Source: Paracidovorax wautersii
Lineage (GTDB): Bacteria; Pseudomonadota; Gammaproteobacteria; Burkholderiales; Burkholderiaceae_C
Length of the DNA: 64,000 bases
Reading direction: 5' to 3'
Assembly: GCF_031453675.1 (NCBI RefSeq)
Contig: NZ_JAVIZX010000001.1
Span: 310,001 to 374,000, forward strand
The notes beneath the pieces were generated by a model. That model saw only the letters and a list, made by a program, of their open reading frames with translations, was not told the DNA's origin and ran no database searches. Numbering within the stretch: position 1 is the stretch's first letter; the number at the start of each line of letters is the position of its first letter. Both the position numbers and the translations under genes were made by a program. Positions 33,929 through 45,104 of the stretch are shown in pieces.

Positions 33929-34680
33929 TCAGGTAGGGATGACGGGCTTGGGCGGTCGGCCAGCACGGGATTTGGTCACCCGGCGCACCGTGCTCTTCTG
34001 CAACTCCGCCGCGAATTTTTCATCGCCCAGGGCCCATCCGGCCAGCGCGGACGCGGTCAGATCCGCCTGGTCGGCCCCGCTGACGCCGCCCTGCACCAGC
34101 GCGCCGTAGGCGGCCTCGCGGGCGAAGGGCGTGTTGCCCAGCGACCAGTACAGGGCATGCGGCGTGATCAGCCGCTCGTGCCGCAGGCCCCGCGCGTGGG
34201 CATGGCTGGACCAGGGGTAGTCCGCCGGCTGGGCCACCAGGCCGGCGCGCACCGGGTTGAGGTCGAGGTAGGCCATGCACGGCAGCAGGTAGCGGGCGGC
34301 ATCCAGCACCGTCGAGCGGTAGCGCCCTTCCCACAGCGTGCCACTACGGCCGTGGCGGTTGTTGAAGGTCCGCACGTAGCTGCGGCCCACGGACTGCATC
34401 AGCTGCGGCAGCCCCTCGGCCGTCTGTGGCGTGGCCAGCAGGTGGAAGTGGTTGGGCATGAGCACATAGGCGTGCACCGCGACGCCGGCCTTGCGGGCGT
34501 GCTCGCCCACCAGGGCGAGCAGGGCTTCGCGGTCCGCATCGTCCACGAAGATGGGCTGGCGGTTGTTGCCCCGCTGGATGACGTGGTGGACGTAGCCGGG
34601 CAGGGTCAGGCGGGGAAGACGGGCCATGGTGCGGTTGCGAAGGAGCGGCAGCAACCCGCATGGTATGCGAATCCGTCCCC
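33871..34680. mobile_element. RAYT-type element with GGGGAC inverted ends
   Basis: The tyrosine transposase gene is bracketed by GGGGACATAT (33871-33880) and, on the other strand, GGGGACGGAT (34680-34671). Short conserved GGGGAC-type ends in inverted orientation are frequent around REP-associated tyrosine transposases. The left side carries the AT-rich pocket. No target duplication was recognised, as expected for this transposase class. The borders are an inference from the paired ends. Confidence 0.5.
33929..34627 (-). CDS. REP-associated tyrosine (Y1) transposase
   Basis: 232 residues from the ATG at 34627 (the frame is open to 34654). It shows the RAYT/IS200-like pattern: PGYVHHVIQRGNNRQPIF, the HUH motif in LMPNHFHLLATP, then VGRSYVRTFNNRHGRSGTLWEGRYRS, where the catalytic Tyr is expected, and YLDLNPVRAGLV. 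Such proteins are single-copy, domesticated relatives of IS200 transposases that process REP-type palindromes. The C-terminal ~40 residues are basic. It may act on one of the palindromic repeat families in this window; that is inference. Confidence 0.85.
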   Translation of the reverse strand: MARLPRLTLPGYVHHVIQRGNNRQPIFVDDADREALLALVGEHARKAGVAVHAYVLMPNHFHLLATPQTAEGLPQLMQSVGRSYVRTFNNRHGRSGTLWEGRYRSTVLDAARYLLPCMAYLDLNPVRAGLVAQPADYPWSSHAHARGLRHERLITPHALYWSLGNTPFAREAAYGALVQGGVSGADQADLTASALAGWALGDEKFAAELQKSTVRRVTKSRAGRPPKPVIPT

Positions 34681-34730
34681 GATTAGCGTGGCGACCCTGC
34701 CCCGGAGCGACCGCCGCTTGCCCTATGCAT

Positions 34731-34785
34731 CAAAATGGCCCGCAGCGCTTATCCTGAAAGCGCATACAGCTATTTTTTTTATAGC
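34731..34785 (+). repeat. R1 palindromic repeat
   Basis: It contains CAAAATGGCCCGCAGCGCTT, ATCCTGAAAGCGCATACAGC and a T-run ending in ATAGC. A complete copy of the R1 pattern, placed between the transposase and the 3' end of the small gene at 34792. The right-hand TATTTTTTTTATAGC may also serve as a weak terminator tract. Confidence 0.78.
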
Positions 34786-34791
34786 AAAGCA

Positions 34792-35162
34792 CTAATCCGC
34801 AGAATCCGCCAGCCATTCGGCCAGCGCGCGCCCGGCAGGCGTCAGGGCGGCCAGCCAGCGGCCGTCATCCTGTGTCACCCGCACCCAGCCGGGGCCGGGA
34901 ATGCCGCCCAGCGCGGCATCGCCCATGAGTGTCAGTTCGCGCAGCACGGCACTGGCGCCCACACCCAGGCGCTTGGCCAGACGGGGCAGCGAGACGCTGG
35001 CCGGTGGCGGAGGCGCTGCCGAAGCCCCCTCCCCGCCGTGACCATCGGCCCCGACGGTGGACGCCGCAGGCCGCGGCCGGGCCTCCTCGTCCAGCACCTG
35101 CAGCAGCGCCACGGCCAGCGGCCGCTGCAGCAGCGGGTGCAGGCTGGCGGCGCCGTCCTCTG

Positions 35163-35166
<4 letters not shown>
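34792..35166 (-). CDS. hypothetical protein with winged-helix-like C-terminus, coupled to the YdeP-type oxidoreductase
   Basis: 124 residues from the ATG at 35166, which overlaps the oxidoreductase stop (ATGA). The N-terminal half has HPLLQRPLAVALLQVLDEE and a low-complexity Pro/Ala stretch. The C-terminal half (SLPRLAKRLGVGASAVLRE, then GWVRVTQDDGRWLAALTPAGRALAEWL) looks like a winged helix. I do not recognise a named family. Tight coupling to the molybdoenzyme suggests a regulatory or assembly role for it. The same frame is open further upstream, but only inside the neighbouring gene. Confidence 0.65.
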
Positions 35167-37484
<2,318 letters not shown>

Positions 37485-37847
37485 CGCAATCTCCGATCGC
37501 AGCGGCTCCTGGGTGCTGGCCGCTACGTGATCCCTGCAGCGCCCCGAATAAAACGCTGCATGGGTGAATTCTTCAGCGGGACACGGCCCTGGCGACATCC
37601 ACCAGGAAACCGTCATGGCCTCTCCGGTCCGATGGCCGCGGAGCAGGCCGCGCCAGCAGACGCTGTGGAAACGGCTTGGCCGGGCCACCAGCGTCGTCCC
37701 CCTTCCCGCCCCGCGCAGCGGGTCGAGAGCGGGGGCTGAGGGCCGCGGCTCCCAGCCTGCCTGCGCAGGCTGGGACGTGCCCGAAGGGCTGTCGCCTCTG
37801 GCGGCTGCTCGGAGCGGCATCGCCGCTCAGGGGGTTGCCCCCGTCCT
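37485..37847. other. intergenic region with R2 repeat
   Basis: 363 bp between the YdeP-type gene and the MFS carrier gene. The part next to the YdeP-type start should hold its promoter. Most of the remainder (37689-37846) is an expanded R2 repeat. No additional gene was recognised. Confidence 0.5.
37689..37846 (-). repeat. R2 hairpin repeat, expanded copy behind the MFS carrier gene
   Basis: Read on the minus strand, directly after the stop: GGGGGCAACCCCCTGAGCGG, then CGATGCCGCTCCGAGCAGCC, and at the far end GGGAAGGGGGACGACGCTGG. These match the borders of the copy at 26206-26306. The middle holds additional inverted pairs (CCAGCCTGC/GCAGGCTGG), so this copy is longer and composite. Confidence 0.7.
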
Positions 37848-39533
37848 TCAATGGAAGAACTTGGCCGTGCTCAGCAGCGTCTTGTAGATGCCCCAGCACA
37901 GCGGAATCCCCACCAGCAGCCAGGCCAGCGCCACGGTGACCGGCGACGTGGTGCCGCCACCGCCCGTGCCGCTGCCCACTTCGGCCGCGGCGGCCTTGTC
38001 GTGCGCCAGGCGCTTCTCTTCGGCCAGCTCGGCGTCGGTCATGAAATGCTTGTCGGCCACGGGGCGCACCAGCAGGTTGGCGATCAGGCCCACGGCCAGC
38101 ATGCCCACCAGGATGTACATCGTCTGGTTGTACACCTGCTCGCGCGGGATGCCCAGGCCCAGCTGGTAGTCGCGCATGTAGTTCACCACCACCGGGCCCA
38201 GAATGCCCGCCGTGGCCCAGGCCGTCAGCAGGCGGCCGTGGATGGCGCCCACGTTCTGCGTGCCGAACAGGTCGGCCAGGTAGGCCGGCACCGTGGCGAA
38301 GCCGCCGCCGTACATCGACAGGATGATGCAGAACGCGGCCACGAACAGCAGCTTGCTGCCCGCCGAGGCGCTGGAGGGGATGCTGAAGTACAGCAGGCCG
38401 CCCAGGATGAAGAACACGGCGTAGGTCGCCTTGCGGCCCAGGCGGTCGGAGATGCTGGCCCAGAAGAAGCGGCCACCGATGTTGAACAGGCTCAGCAGCG
38501 CAGTGAAGCCGGCGGCGACGCCGGCGATGGCGGCCAGCTGGCCCTTGTCGAGTTCGCTGTACTTCAGGTCGAGGTTGATCAGCCCGCCGCCGAACACCTC
38601 CTGCAGCATCGGGCTGGCCATGCCGATCACGCCGATCCCGGCCGACACGTTCATGCACAGCACCACCCACACCAGCCAGAACTGGGGAATGCCCCAGACC
38701 TTCTTCACGTGCACGTGGCGCTGCGTGATCATGGTGTTGTTGGCCTGTGCAGGAGGCGGCGTCCAGCCTTCCGGCTTCCAGCCGCTCGGGGGCACGCGGT
38801 AGCCCAGCGCACCGCCCATCATGAACACGAAGTACACCAGGGCCATCACCACGAAGGTCTGCGCAACGCCCACGTCGGTGGGGGTGGCGAACACCTTCAT
38901 CAGTTCGGCCGCCAGGGGCGAGCCGATCATCGCGCCGCCGCCGAAGCCCATGATGGCCATGCCGGTGGCCATGCCGCGGCGGTCAGGGAACCACTTGATC
39001 AGCGTGGACACGGGCGAGATGTAGCCCAGCCCCAGGCCGATGCCGCCGATCACGCCAGAGCCCAGGATCATCATCCAGAACTGGTGGGTGTAGATGCCCA
39101 GCGCCGACAGCAGCATGCCGCCGCACCAGCACACGGCCGACACCACGCCGGCCTTGCGCGGGCCGGCACGTTCCAGCCAGCCGCCCCAGATGGCGGCCGA
39201 GCAGCCCAGGAACACGAAGAACAGGGTGTACATCCAGCCCAGGGTGGCCACGCTCCAGTCGCACTGCGTGGTGAACAGCTGGGCGAAGAAGCCCACGTCC
39301 TTGCCGCAGGCCACGCCGGTGCCGGCCGTCTGCAGCGCCTTGGACAGCGGCAGCCAGAACACCGAGAAGCCATAGGCCATGCCAATGCACAGGTGGATGG
39401 CCAGGGCGGCCGGTGGCACCAGCCAGCGGTTGAAGCCCGGGCCGGCGATGATGCGTTCCTTGCTCAGAAAGCCCGGTGCATCGTCGCCCTGCAGCGCGGC
39501 GAAGCCGGCGGCGCTTGCGGTCGATGTGTTCAT
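37848..39533 (-). CDS. oxalate/formate antiporter-type (OFA) MFS transporter
   Basis: 561 residues with 12 or more membrane helices. MFS/OFA segments: HLCIGMAYGFSVFWLPLSKAL at the first helix, GYISPVSTLIKWFPDRRGMATGMAIMGFGGGAM, and FNIGGRFFWASISDRLGRKATY. It has an extra N-terminal ~30 residues and a Gly-rich linker before a last helix. The family exchanges oxalate, formate or other small carboxylates. An FNR-like box lies upstream. A ribosome-binding site AGAGGGA precedes the ATG. The substrate is inferred from family and from the YdeP-type neighbour. Confidence 0.87.
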   Translation of the reverse strand: MNTSTASAAGFAALQGDDAPGFLSKERIIAGPGFNRWLVPPAALAIHLCIGMAYGFSVFWLPLSKALQTAGTGVACGKDVGFFAQLFTTQCDWSVATLGWMYTLFFVFLGCSAAIWGGWLERAGPRKAGVVSAVCWCGGMLLSALGIYTHQFWMMILGSGVIGGIGLGLGYISPVSTLIKWFPDRRGMATGMAIMGFGGGAMIGSPLAAELMKVFATPTDVGVAQTFVVMALVYFVFMMGGALGYRVPPSGWKPEGWTPPPAQANNTMITQRHVHVKKVWGIPQFWLVWVVLCMNVSAGIGVIGMASPMLQEVFGGGLINLDLKYSELDKGQLAAIAGVAAGFTALLSLFNIGGRFFWASISDRLGRKATYAVFFILGGLLYFSIPSSASAGSKLLFVAAFCIILSMYGGGFATVPAYLADLFGTQNVGAIHGRLLTAWATAGILGPVVVNYMRDYQLGLGIPREQVYNQTMYILVGMLAVGLIANLLVRPVADKHFMTDAELAEEKRLAHDKAAAAEVGSGTGGGGTTSPVTVALAWLLVGIPLCWGIYKTLLSTAKFFH

Positions 39534-39571
39534 GAAAAGTCCCTCTACGAATGAAATGTGATCCGTTGTTA

Positions 39572-39585
39572 TTGATCTAGATCAA
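39572..39585. promoter_or_regulatory. FNR/Anr-type binding site upstream of the MFS carrier gene
   Basis: TTGATCTAGATCAA fits the FNR consensus TTGAT-N4-ATCAA exactly. Its centre is about 45 bp upstream of the carrier ATG. A class II activation geometry (-41.5) would put the transcript start only ~4 nt before the ATG, so repression or a different promoter arrangement is also possible. Confidence 0.6.
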
Positions 39586-39611
39586 TAGCGGGGCGGAGTG
39601 TCAGAGGGTGT

Positions 39612-39635
39612 CTGATTTGCGTCAAATTGAATCAG
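39612..39635. promoter_or_regulatory. interrupted dyad, possible LysR-type operator
   Basis: CTGATT (39612-39617) and AATCAG (39630-39635) flank a partly symmetric TGCGTCAAATTG. Interrupted dyads of this spacing upstream of a target gene are typical of LysR-type binding sites, and a LysR gene is the neighbour. Purely a sequence-based suggestion. Confidence 0.3.
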
Positions 39636-39736
39636 CACATGGGTCGATTCAGCTTTTGAATGATGCGGTGCAGCACCGCTGAGGCGGGACGGCGCCGAGG
39701 GGAAACGGCGCACAGCGGCATCACAACCGCCGTTTT

Positions 39737-39767
39737 GCTATTCAATACATAGCTGCATGCGCTTTCC
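39737..39767 (-). repeat. R1 repeat, partial
   Basis: Read on the minus strand: GGGAAAGCGCATGCAGCTAT then GTATTGAATAGC. This is the right half of R1; the CAGCGCTTA arm is not recognisable. Confidence 0.6.
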
Positions 39768-39869
39768 CACCGAGGTTTCTGGCACTAAATATGCCTCAAC
39801 CGCAGATGTGGAAAGCGCGTGTCGCTATGTTTTTTGATGCGCCGCGGCCGCCCAGGCGGCCGGCCCCGC

Positions 39870-40811
39870 TCAGCCCGGCAGGTCGCCGTAGTGCGCCGCC
39901 AGCTGCTCTTTCCACTCGGGCGTGTCGAGCAGTTCCAGCGCCGAGCCCAGGGCGCGCGACACGCGCGGGCCGCGCTGCGTCATGAAGCCGATGGGCGTGC
40001 GCACTTCCGGCCCCATCAGCGGCAGCGCCTCCAGGTTCGGCTCGCTGCGCACGGCGGCCACCATGGCGCCGGGCAGCACGCTGCACACATCGCCCGCCAC
40101 CACGCTCAGTACCAGGGTGATGACCGAGTTGGTCTCGATGGCCGGCGCCACCGGCATGCCGGAATCGCGCAGCGCCGAATCCATGATGGAGCGGTTGTGC
40201 ATCTCCTGCGTGAGCAGCACCAGCGGGTGCCGCGCGGCCTCCGCCCAGCTGACCGGCGCGCCGATGCGCAGCTGCGCCGCGGGCTCGGCGGAGCGCCGCA
40301 GCAGGTAGTAGCGCTCGATGCACTGCGGCCAGGCGCGCAGGTTCACGCCCTGCGCCTGCATGCGCTCGGAATAGCCCAGGGCCAGGTCCAGCGACAGGTC
40401 TTCCAGCCCCTGCTCCAGATCGCGCGAGCTCATCGACAGCACCACGGGCACGATGCCCGGATGGCGTTGCCGCAGCACGGCGGCAAAGCGCGAGAGGATG
40501 GGAATGGCCGTGGGCACGGCCGCCATGCGCAGGCGGCCTTGCGGCGCGAGTTCGGTGCCCCGCAGTTCCTGGCGCAGCACCTCGTTGTCGCGCAGCATGC
40601 GCCGGGCCGTGGTGAGCACGGCGCGCCCTTCGTGCGTGAGGCCGGCGTACGCCCGCCCCCGCTGCACGATCACGACCGCAAACTCCTGCTCCAGCGCCCG
40701 CAGCGCATTGGACAGCGCCGGCTGCGTGATGTGGCAGGCCTGCGCGGCGCGGCCGAAGTGGCGGTGCTCGTCCAGCGCCACCAGATAGCGCATCGCAGCC
40801 AGCAGGTTCAT
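39870..40811 (-). CDS. LysR-type transcriptional regulator
   Basis: 313 residues. The N-terminal winged helix-turn-helix spans about residues 5-65 (HFGRAAQACHITQPALSNALRALEQEF), and the effector-binding domain runs from ~95 to 300. It resembles the OxyR-like branch in the order of motifs, but no redox Cys pair was identified. It is on the same strand upstream of the MFS carrier and the YdeP-type enzyme and may regulate them. It starts 34 bp downstream of the apbC/mrp stop. Confidence 0.88.
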   Translation of the reverse strand: MNLLAAMRYLVALDEHRHFGRAAQACHITQPALSNALRALEQEFAVVIVQRGRAYAGLTHEGRAVLTTARRMLRDNEVLRQELRGTELAPQGRLRMAAVPTAIPILSRFAAVLRQRHPGIVPVVLSMSSRDLEQGLEDLSLDLALGYSERMQAQGVNLRAWPQCIERYYLLRRSAEPAAQLRIGAPVSWAEAARHPLVLLTQEMHNRSIMDSALRDSGMPVAPAIETNSVITLVLSVVAGDVCSVLPGAMVAAVRSEPNLEALPLMGPEVRTPIGFMTQRGPRVSRALGSALELLDTPEWKEQLAAHYGDLPG

Positions 40812-40845
40812 GGTCGTCCGAAGCCCCCGGTGCGCGGCACGCGCC

Positions 40846-41937
40846 TCAGGTGCCCTTGCTGATGGTGATGGACGGGAACTTGGACGAGAAGTCCTTGGCC
40901 TGCTGCGCGATCTTCACGGCCACCGTGCGGGCGATGGTCTTGTAGATGCCGGCCACGTCGCTGTCGGGCTCGGCAGCCACCGTGGGCCGGCCGCTGTCGG
41001 CCTGCTCGCGGATCGACAGCGCCAGCGGCAGTGCGCCCAGGTAGTCCATGCCGTAGTTCTCGGCCAGGCGCTTGCCGCCCTCGGCACCGAAGATGTGCTC
41101 CTGGTGGCCGCAGTGCGTGCAGATGTGCACGGCCATGTTCTCCACGATGCCGAGGATGGGCACGCCCACCTTCTGGAACATGGTGATGCCCTTCTTGGCA
41201 TCGAGCAGGGCAATGTCCTGCGGCGTGGTGACGATGACGGCACCCGTCAGCGGCACCTTCTGCGACATGGTCAGCGCCACGTCGCCCGTGCCGGGCGGCA
41301 TGTCGACGATGAGGTAGTCGAGGTTGTCCCAGCGCGTCTGCATGATGAGCTGCTCCAGCGCCTGGCTGGCCATGGGGCCGCGCCAGATCATGGCCTGCTC
41401 GTCGCCCACCAGGAAGCCGATGGAATTGACCTGCAGACCCAGGGCGCGCTTGGGCTCCATGAGCTTGCCGTCCAGGCTCTCCACCTTGCCCGAGGCGCCC
41501 GTCATCATGGGCTGGCTGGGGCCGTAGATGTCGGCGTCGAGCAGGCCGACCTGCGCGCCCTCGGCCGCCAGAGCCAGCGCCAGGTTCACGGCCGTGGTGC
41601 TCTTGCCCACGCCGCCCTTGCCCGAGGCCACGGCGATGATGTTCTTCACGCCCGGCAGCAGCTGCACGCCGCGCTGCACCGCATGGGCGATGACCTTGGT
41701 GGTGATGTGGACCGACACGTTCTCCACGCCCGGCACCGCCTTGGCCGCCGCGACGAACTGGCCGCGCAGCGCGGGGGCCAGGCTCTGGGCAGGGTAGGCC
41801 ATCTCCACGTCGAAGGCCACGTCGCCGCCCGTGATCTGCACGTTGCGCACAGCGCGCGCGCCGACGAAATCCTTGCCCGTGTGCGGGTCGGGCACGCTGG
41901 CCAGCGCGGCGAGCAATGCCTGTTCTGTGACTGCCAT
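40846..41937 (-). CDS. apbC: Mrp/ApbC iron-sulfur cluster carrier ATPase
   Basis: 363 residues. An N-terminal DUF59/MIP18-like domain (1-90) precedes the P-loop ATPase domain with the deviant Walker A GKGGVGKST (106-114), the segment DADIYGPSQPMM and the C-terminal CxxC motif (HICTHCGHQEH) that binds a bridging 4Fe-4S cluster. The protein helps deliver Fe-S clusters to apo-enzymes. It is divergently oriented from the Mrr-like gene. Confidence 0.95.
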   Translation of the reverse strand: MAVTEQALLAALASVPDPHTGKDFVGARAVRNVQITGGDVAFDVEMAYPAQSLAPALRGQFVAAAKAVPGVENVSVHITTKVIAHAVQRGVQLLPGVKNIIAVASGKGGVGKSTTAVNLALALAAEGAQVGLLDADIYGPSQPMMTGASGKVESLDGKLMEPKRALGLQVNSIGFLVGDEQAMIWRGPMASQALEQLIMQTRWDNLDYLIVDMPPGTGDVALTMSQKVPLTGAVIVTTPQDIALLDAKKGITMFQKVGVPILGIVENMAVHICTHCGHQEHIFGAEGGKRLAENYGMDYLGALPLALSIREQADSGRPTVAAEPDSDVAGIYKTIARTVAVKIAQQAKDFSSKFPSITISKGT

Positions 41938-42126
41938 ATGGTTGGTATCTCCTGTGGGAGCGGTAGTCTATCGAAGGGGCCGGACCCGGAACGCCCGTAG
42001 GGAGAATCGCCCGGCGGCGCCCCGGCCCCATGCCGCGTGGCGCCGCACGTGCAGGGGCATTGGCGGCGCGCCGGGGCATTTCCCGCACAATGCGCGCCGA
42101 CCGCTCCAACCCCGAGGACCCTTTCC

Positions 42127-42705
42127 GTGAAATTCAAGATGGCCCCCAATTCCCTGTTCGCGATCCTGCTGCGCTCGCCGTGGTGGGTGAGCTGGGCCAT
42201 CGCCGGCGCCATCGCGCTACTCTGCGGCGCGCTGCTGCCGGGCCACCTGGCGCCGTATGCCGCCGTGGGCGTGCTGCCCATCTTCATCGTCGGCTGCATG
42301 TCGGCGTGGCGCCAGCTCAGGGCGCCCAGCCCGGCCAAGGTGCAGGCCGCGTTGGCGCAGGCCGCGGCCATGTCGTGGCGCGACTTCGCGGCCGCGCTGG
42401 AAGCGGCCTGGCAGGCCGACGGCCAGAGCGTGCAGCACCTCACCCAGTCGCAGGCCGACCTGCGGCTGGACAAGGCAGGCCAGTCGGTGCTGGTGAGTGC
42501 CAAGCGCTGGAAGGCCGCCACCCACGGCGTGGAGCCGCTGCGCGAGCTGCAGTCCGCCGTGCAGGTCCAGGGCGCGCAGGCGGGCATCTACATCGCCATG
42601 CAGGGCAAGGTGAGCGACAACGCCCGCAGCTATGCCCGCGACCAGGGCCTGGTGATCATGGAAGGCGACGCGCTGGCCGCCCTGCTGCTGCGCCGGCTGC
42701 GCTGA
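42127..42705 (+). CDS. membrane-anchored Mrr-like restriction endonuclease-fold protein
   Basis: 192 residues from the GTG at 42127, or 188 from the ATG at 42139. Two hydrophobic helices (SPWWVSWAIAGAIALLCGALL and APYAAVGVLPIFIVGCMSAW) are followed by a PD-(D/E)xK-like domain: MSWRDFAAALEAAW, then LRLDKAGQSVLVSAKRWKAAT, with the catalytic Asp and the Lys of S-A-K, and IYIAMQGKVSDNARSYARDQGLVIMEG. The middle acidic/Gln residue is Ser here. Mrr-type proteins cut modified DNA, but membrane-bound members are poorly characterised. The patatin gene follows after 48 bp on the same strand. Confidence 0.72.
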   Translation: MKFKMAPNSLFAILLRSPWWVSWAIAGAIALLCGALLPGHLAPYAAVGVLPIFIVGCMSAWRQLRAPSPAKVQAALAQAAAMSWRDFAAALEAAWQADGQSVQHLTQSQADLRLDKAGQSVLVSAKRWKAATHGVEPLRELQSAVQVQGAQAGIYIAMQGKVSDNARSYARDQGLVIMEGDALAALLLRRLR

Positions 42706-42753
42706 GCGCGGCAGAGCGAAGCAAGGCACCGCCGCGGCGGGCATACTGCGCCC

Positions 42754-44001
42754 ATGACCGCCCGCCCCCGCCCCGCGCCCGCCGCCATCCCCCAGGTCGG
42801 CCTGGTGCTCACCGGCGGCGGCGCCCGGGCCGCCTACCAGGTGGGCGTGCTGGAGGCCATCTCCGACCTGCGCATCGCCTGCGGCGCCGGGCGCGAGCCC
42901 AACCCCTTTCCCATCATCACCGGCACGTCGGCCGGGGCCATCAACGCCGCGGCGCTGGCCTGCGGTGCCGACCACTTCGACCGCGCCGTGCGGCGCATCG
43001 CCCACGTGTGGCGCCACTTCCGCGCGCAGCAGGTCTACCGGGCCGATTCGCTGAGCGTGATGCGCAGCGGCGCGCGCTGGCTCACGCTGCTGTCCATGGG
43101 CTGGATGCTCACCCGCTGGCGCCGCATGCGCCCCCGTTCGCTGCTGGACAACGGCCCGCTGCAGCAGCTGCTGGTGCAGCTCGTGCCGCTGGCGCGGCTT
43201 CCGCGGCTCATCCGGCAGGGCCACCTGCGGGCCCTGGCTGTGACAGCGTCCAGCTACACCTCCGGCGAGCACGTGACCTTCTTCGAGGCCGGCGATGCGC
43301 TGCGCCCCTGGGTGCGCTCGCAGCGCAAGGCGGCGCGCGACCGCATCACGCACGGGCACCTGCTGGCGTCGTCGGCCATTCCGTTCGTCTTTCCGGCCGC
43401 CCCCCTGGAGCTGGACGGCTACACCGAGTACTTCGGCGACGGCTCGATGCGCCAGTCCGCGCCCATCGCGCCGGCCATCCACCTGGGGGCCGAGCGCATC
43501 CTGGTGGTCGGCGCGGGCCGCATGCACGAGCCCGCGGGCGCCGCGCCGCCCGCTGCGGCCCCGGCCTACCCTTCGCTGGCCCAGATCGCCGGGCACGCAC
43601 TGTCCAACATCTTCCTGGATGCGCTGTCGGTGGACGTGGAGCGCGCCCAGCGCATCAACCAGACGCTGGCGCTGATCCCGCCCGAGCTGCGCACCCACAG
43701 CCCACTGCGCCCGCTGGAACTGCTGGTGATCGCCCCTTCGCAGCGGCTGGACGAAGTGGCCGCCCGCCACGTGGCCGACCTGCCCAAGCCCATCCGCACC
43801 CTGCTGGGCGCACTGGGCGTGACGGCCACCCGGCAGGACGTGCGCGGCGCCGCCCTCGCCAGCTACCTGCTGTTCGAGTCCGGCTACACGCGCGAGCTGA
43901 TGGCCCTGGGGCGCGCCGACACGCTGGCGCGCCGCGCCGAGGTGTGCGCCTTCTTCGGCTGGAAGGACCACGGCAACCCGGTGCGCGAGCCCGCCCTGTG
44001 A
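42754..44001 (+). CDS. patatin-like phospholipase
   Basis: 415 residues. Patatin motifs: oxyanion loop [16 protein letters not shown] near the N-terminus, nucleophile Ser in GTSAG (followed by AINAAAL), and the Asp of the dyad in [16 protein letters not shown]3336-like N-terminal extension is absent; a C-terminal ~100-residue extension is present. The enzyme should hydrolyse lipid acyl esters at or near the membrane. No signal peptide is obvious. It is convergent with the ParA-like gene. Confidence 0.9.
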   Translation: MTARPRPAPAAIPQVGLVLTGGGARAAYQVGVLEAISDLRIACGAGREPNPFPIITGTSAGAINAAALACGADHFDRAVRRIAHVWRHFRAQQVYRADSLSVMRSGARWLTLLSMGWMLTRWRRMRPRSLLDNGPLQQLLVQLVPLARLPRLIRQGHLRALAVTASSYTSGEHVTFFEAGDALRPWVRSQRKAARDRITHGHLLASSAIPFVFPAAPLELDGYTEYFGDGSMRQSAPIAPAIHLGAERILVVGAGRMHEPAGAAPPAAAPAYPSLAQIAGHALSNIFLDALSVDVERAQRINQTLALIPPELRTHSPLRPLELLVIAPSQRLDEVAARHVADLPKPIRTLLGALGVTATRQDVRGAALASYLLFESGYTRELMALGRADTLARRAEVCAFFGWKDHGNPVREPAL

Positions 44002-44108
44002 GAGGGTGCCCCTGGCAACCCGCGCGCATTTCCCGGCGCGCGCACAGCCTGCAAGCCTGATGCGCTTGCAGCTCGGCACCTCCCGGGCCTGTCGGCCCGG
44101 CCGGCGCC

Positions 44109-44819
44109 TCAGTCGCCCAGCGGCAAGGCGTCCAGCTCGGCGTAGGCGCGCTTGAGCCAGGTCTTCACCCGCTGGCGCTCCAGCAGACCCAGGGCCTCCG
44201 GGCCCGCCGTGCCATGGGCGGCCGCCCAGAAGCTGGCGTTCTGGCGGTCGATCTTGCGCATGCTCGCCTCGTGCAGCGGGGCCAGGTCCACCACGTGTCC
44301 GCCGGCCTCGCGCACCTTCTGGAGCGCGGGCGACGCGTCGAGCTGCGAGAAGTCGCTGCCGCGGCCCCGGTTGCGCACGACGATGTAGCCGGGCGCGTCG
44401 CCGTAGGTCGTGACCAGGCGCTCCAGCAAATCCACCGAGTCCTTGCCCGCGTCCGCCACGTGCCAGAAGTTCACGGCCACGCCCATGTCGGCCATCAGCG
44501 GCACCAGATCGGAGTCTTGCACCCAGCGCGCCAGCGGGGCAGCCGTCTGCGCGGCCAGGTCGACGATGACGTGCGGCACCGGCGCTCCGGCGGGCAGCGC
44601 CTCGTACACGCCGGCGATCGCGTCCAGCCCCTCGTAGCTGTCCACCACCACCGGGGCGGCGTAGTCGGCATAGAAGCGCTGGAACGAGGTGTGCGAACGG
44701 TCGGTGTCGAACCCCGTGAAGGCGCGCCCGTGGTCGATGAAGTACTGCGCCAGCAGACGGGCCACGACGGACTTGCCGACGCCGCCCTTCTCGCCACCGA
44801 TGAAATTGAGGGATGCCAT
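44109..44819 (-). CDS. orphan ParA/MinD-like P-loop ATPase
   Basis: 236 residues from the ATG at 44819. The N-terminus LNFIGGEKGGVGKSVVARLL has the deviant Walker A KGGVGKS with the signature lysine. The conserved FTGFDTDRSHTSFQRFY and the C-terminal helical part are typical of a conserved ParA-like family in Burkholderiales sometimes annotated as a mobilisation protein. There is no parB-like gene or centromere repeat nearby, so plasmid or chromosome partition is unlikely. The reading frame is open far upstream only as an antisense artefact of metG. Confidence 0.75.
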   Translation of the reverse strand: MASLNFIGGEKGGVGKSVVARLLAQYFIDHGRAFTGFDTDRSHTSFQRFYADYAAPVVVDSYEGLDAIAGVYEALPAGAPVPHVIVDLAAQTAAPLARWVQDSDLVPLMADMGVAVNFWHVADAGKDSVDLLERLVTTYGDAPGYIVVRNRGRGSDFSQLDASPALQKVREAGGHVVDLAPLHEASMRKIDRQNASFWAAAHGTAGPEALGLLERQRVKTWLKRAYAELDALPLGD

Positions 44820-45104
44820 GGGTTTCCTTGGGTCAGACCGAAAAAGCGGAGGGGAAGCAAGACGTGTGCACAACCGGCTGTGCACGCGTTGCGCTGAAAG
44901 GGTTGGCGGCGGACCAAGGCGGTAGGGCGGCCGCCTCGGGGCAGCCTCGCAGATCACCCGGGGCCGCAGCCACCTCGCATGCCCATTCTTGCAGAGCGAC
45001 CCGCAGCCGGTGCGGTCCCATGGCCCGCCGCGCCGTGCCGCCAGATCCGAACCAGGGCACGCACCCCCTAAAATCGCCCGTTCCGCCCGAGAAAGCCGCA
45101 TTCC

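Larger units (their letters stand above)
39534..39869. other. intergenic region between the MFS carrier and the LysR regulator
   Basis: 336 bp. It holds an FNR-like box (39572-39585), an interrupted 24-bp dyad (39612-39635) and an R1 copy (39737-39767). The carrier promoter should lie next to 39533. No further gene was recognised. Confidence 0.5.

Noticed and set aside
44820-45104. A riboswitch or T-box upstream of metG
   Set aside because: No SAM- or T-box-like conserved core was found in the 285-bp divergent region; it probably only holds two promoters.
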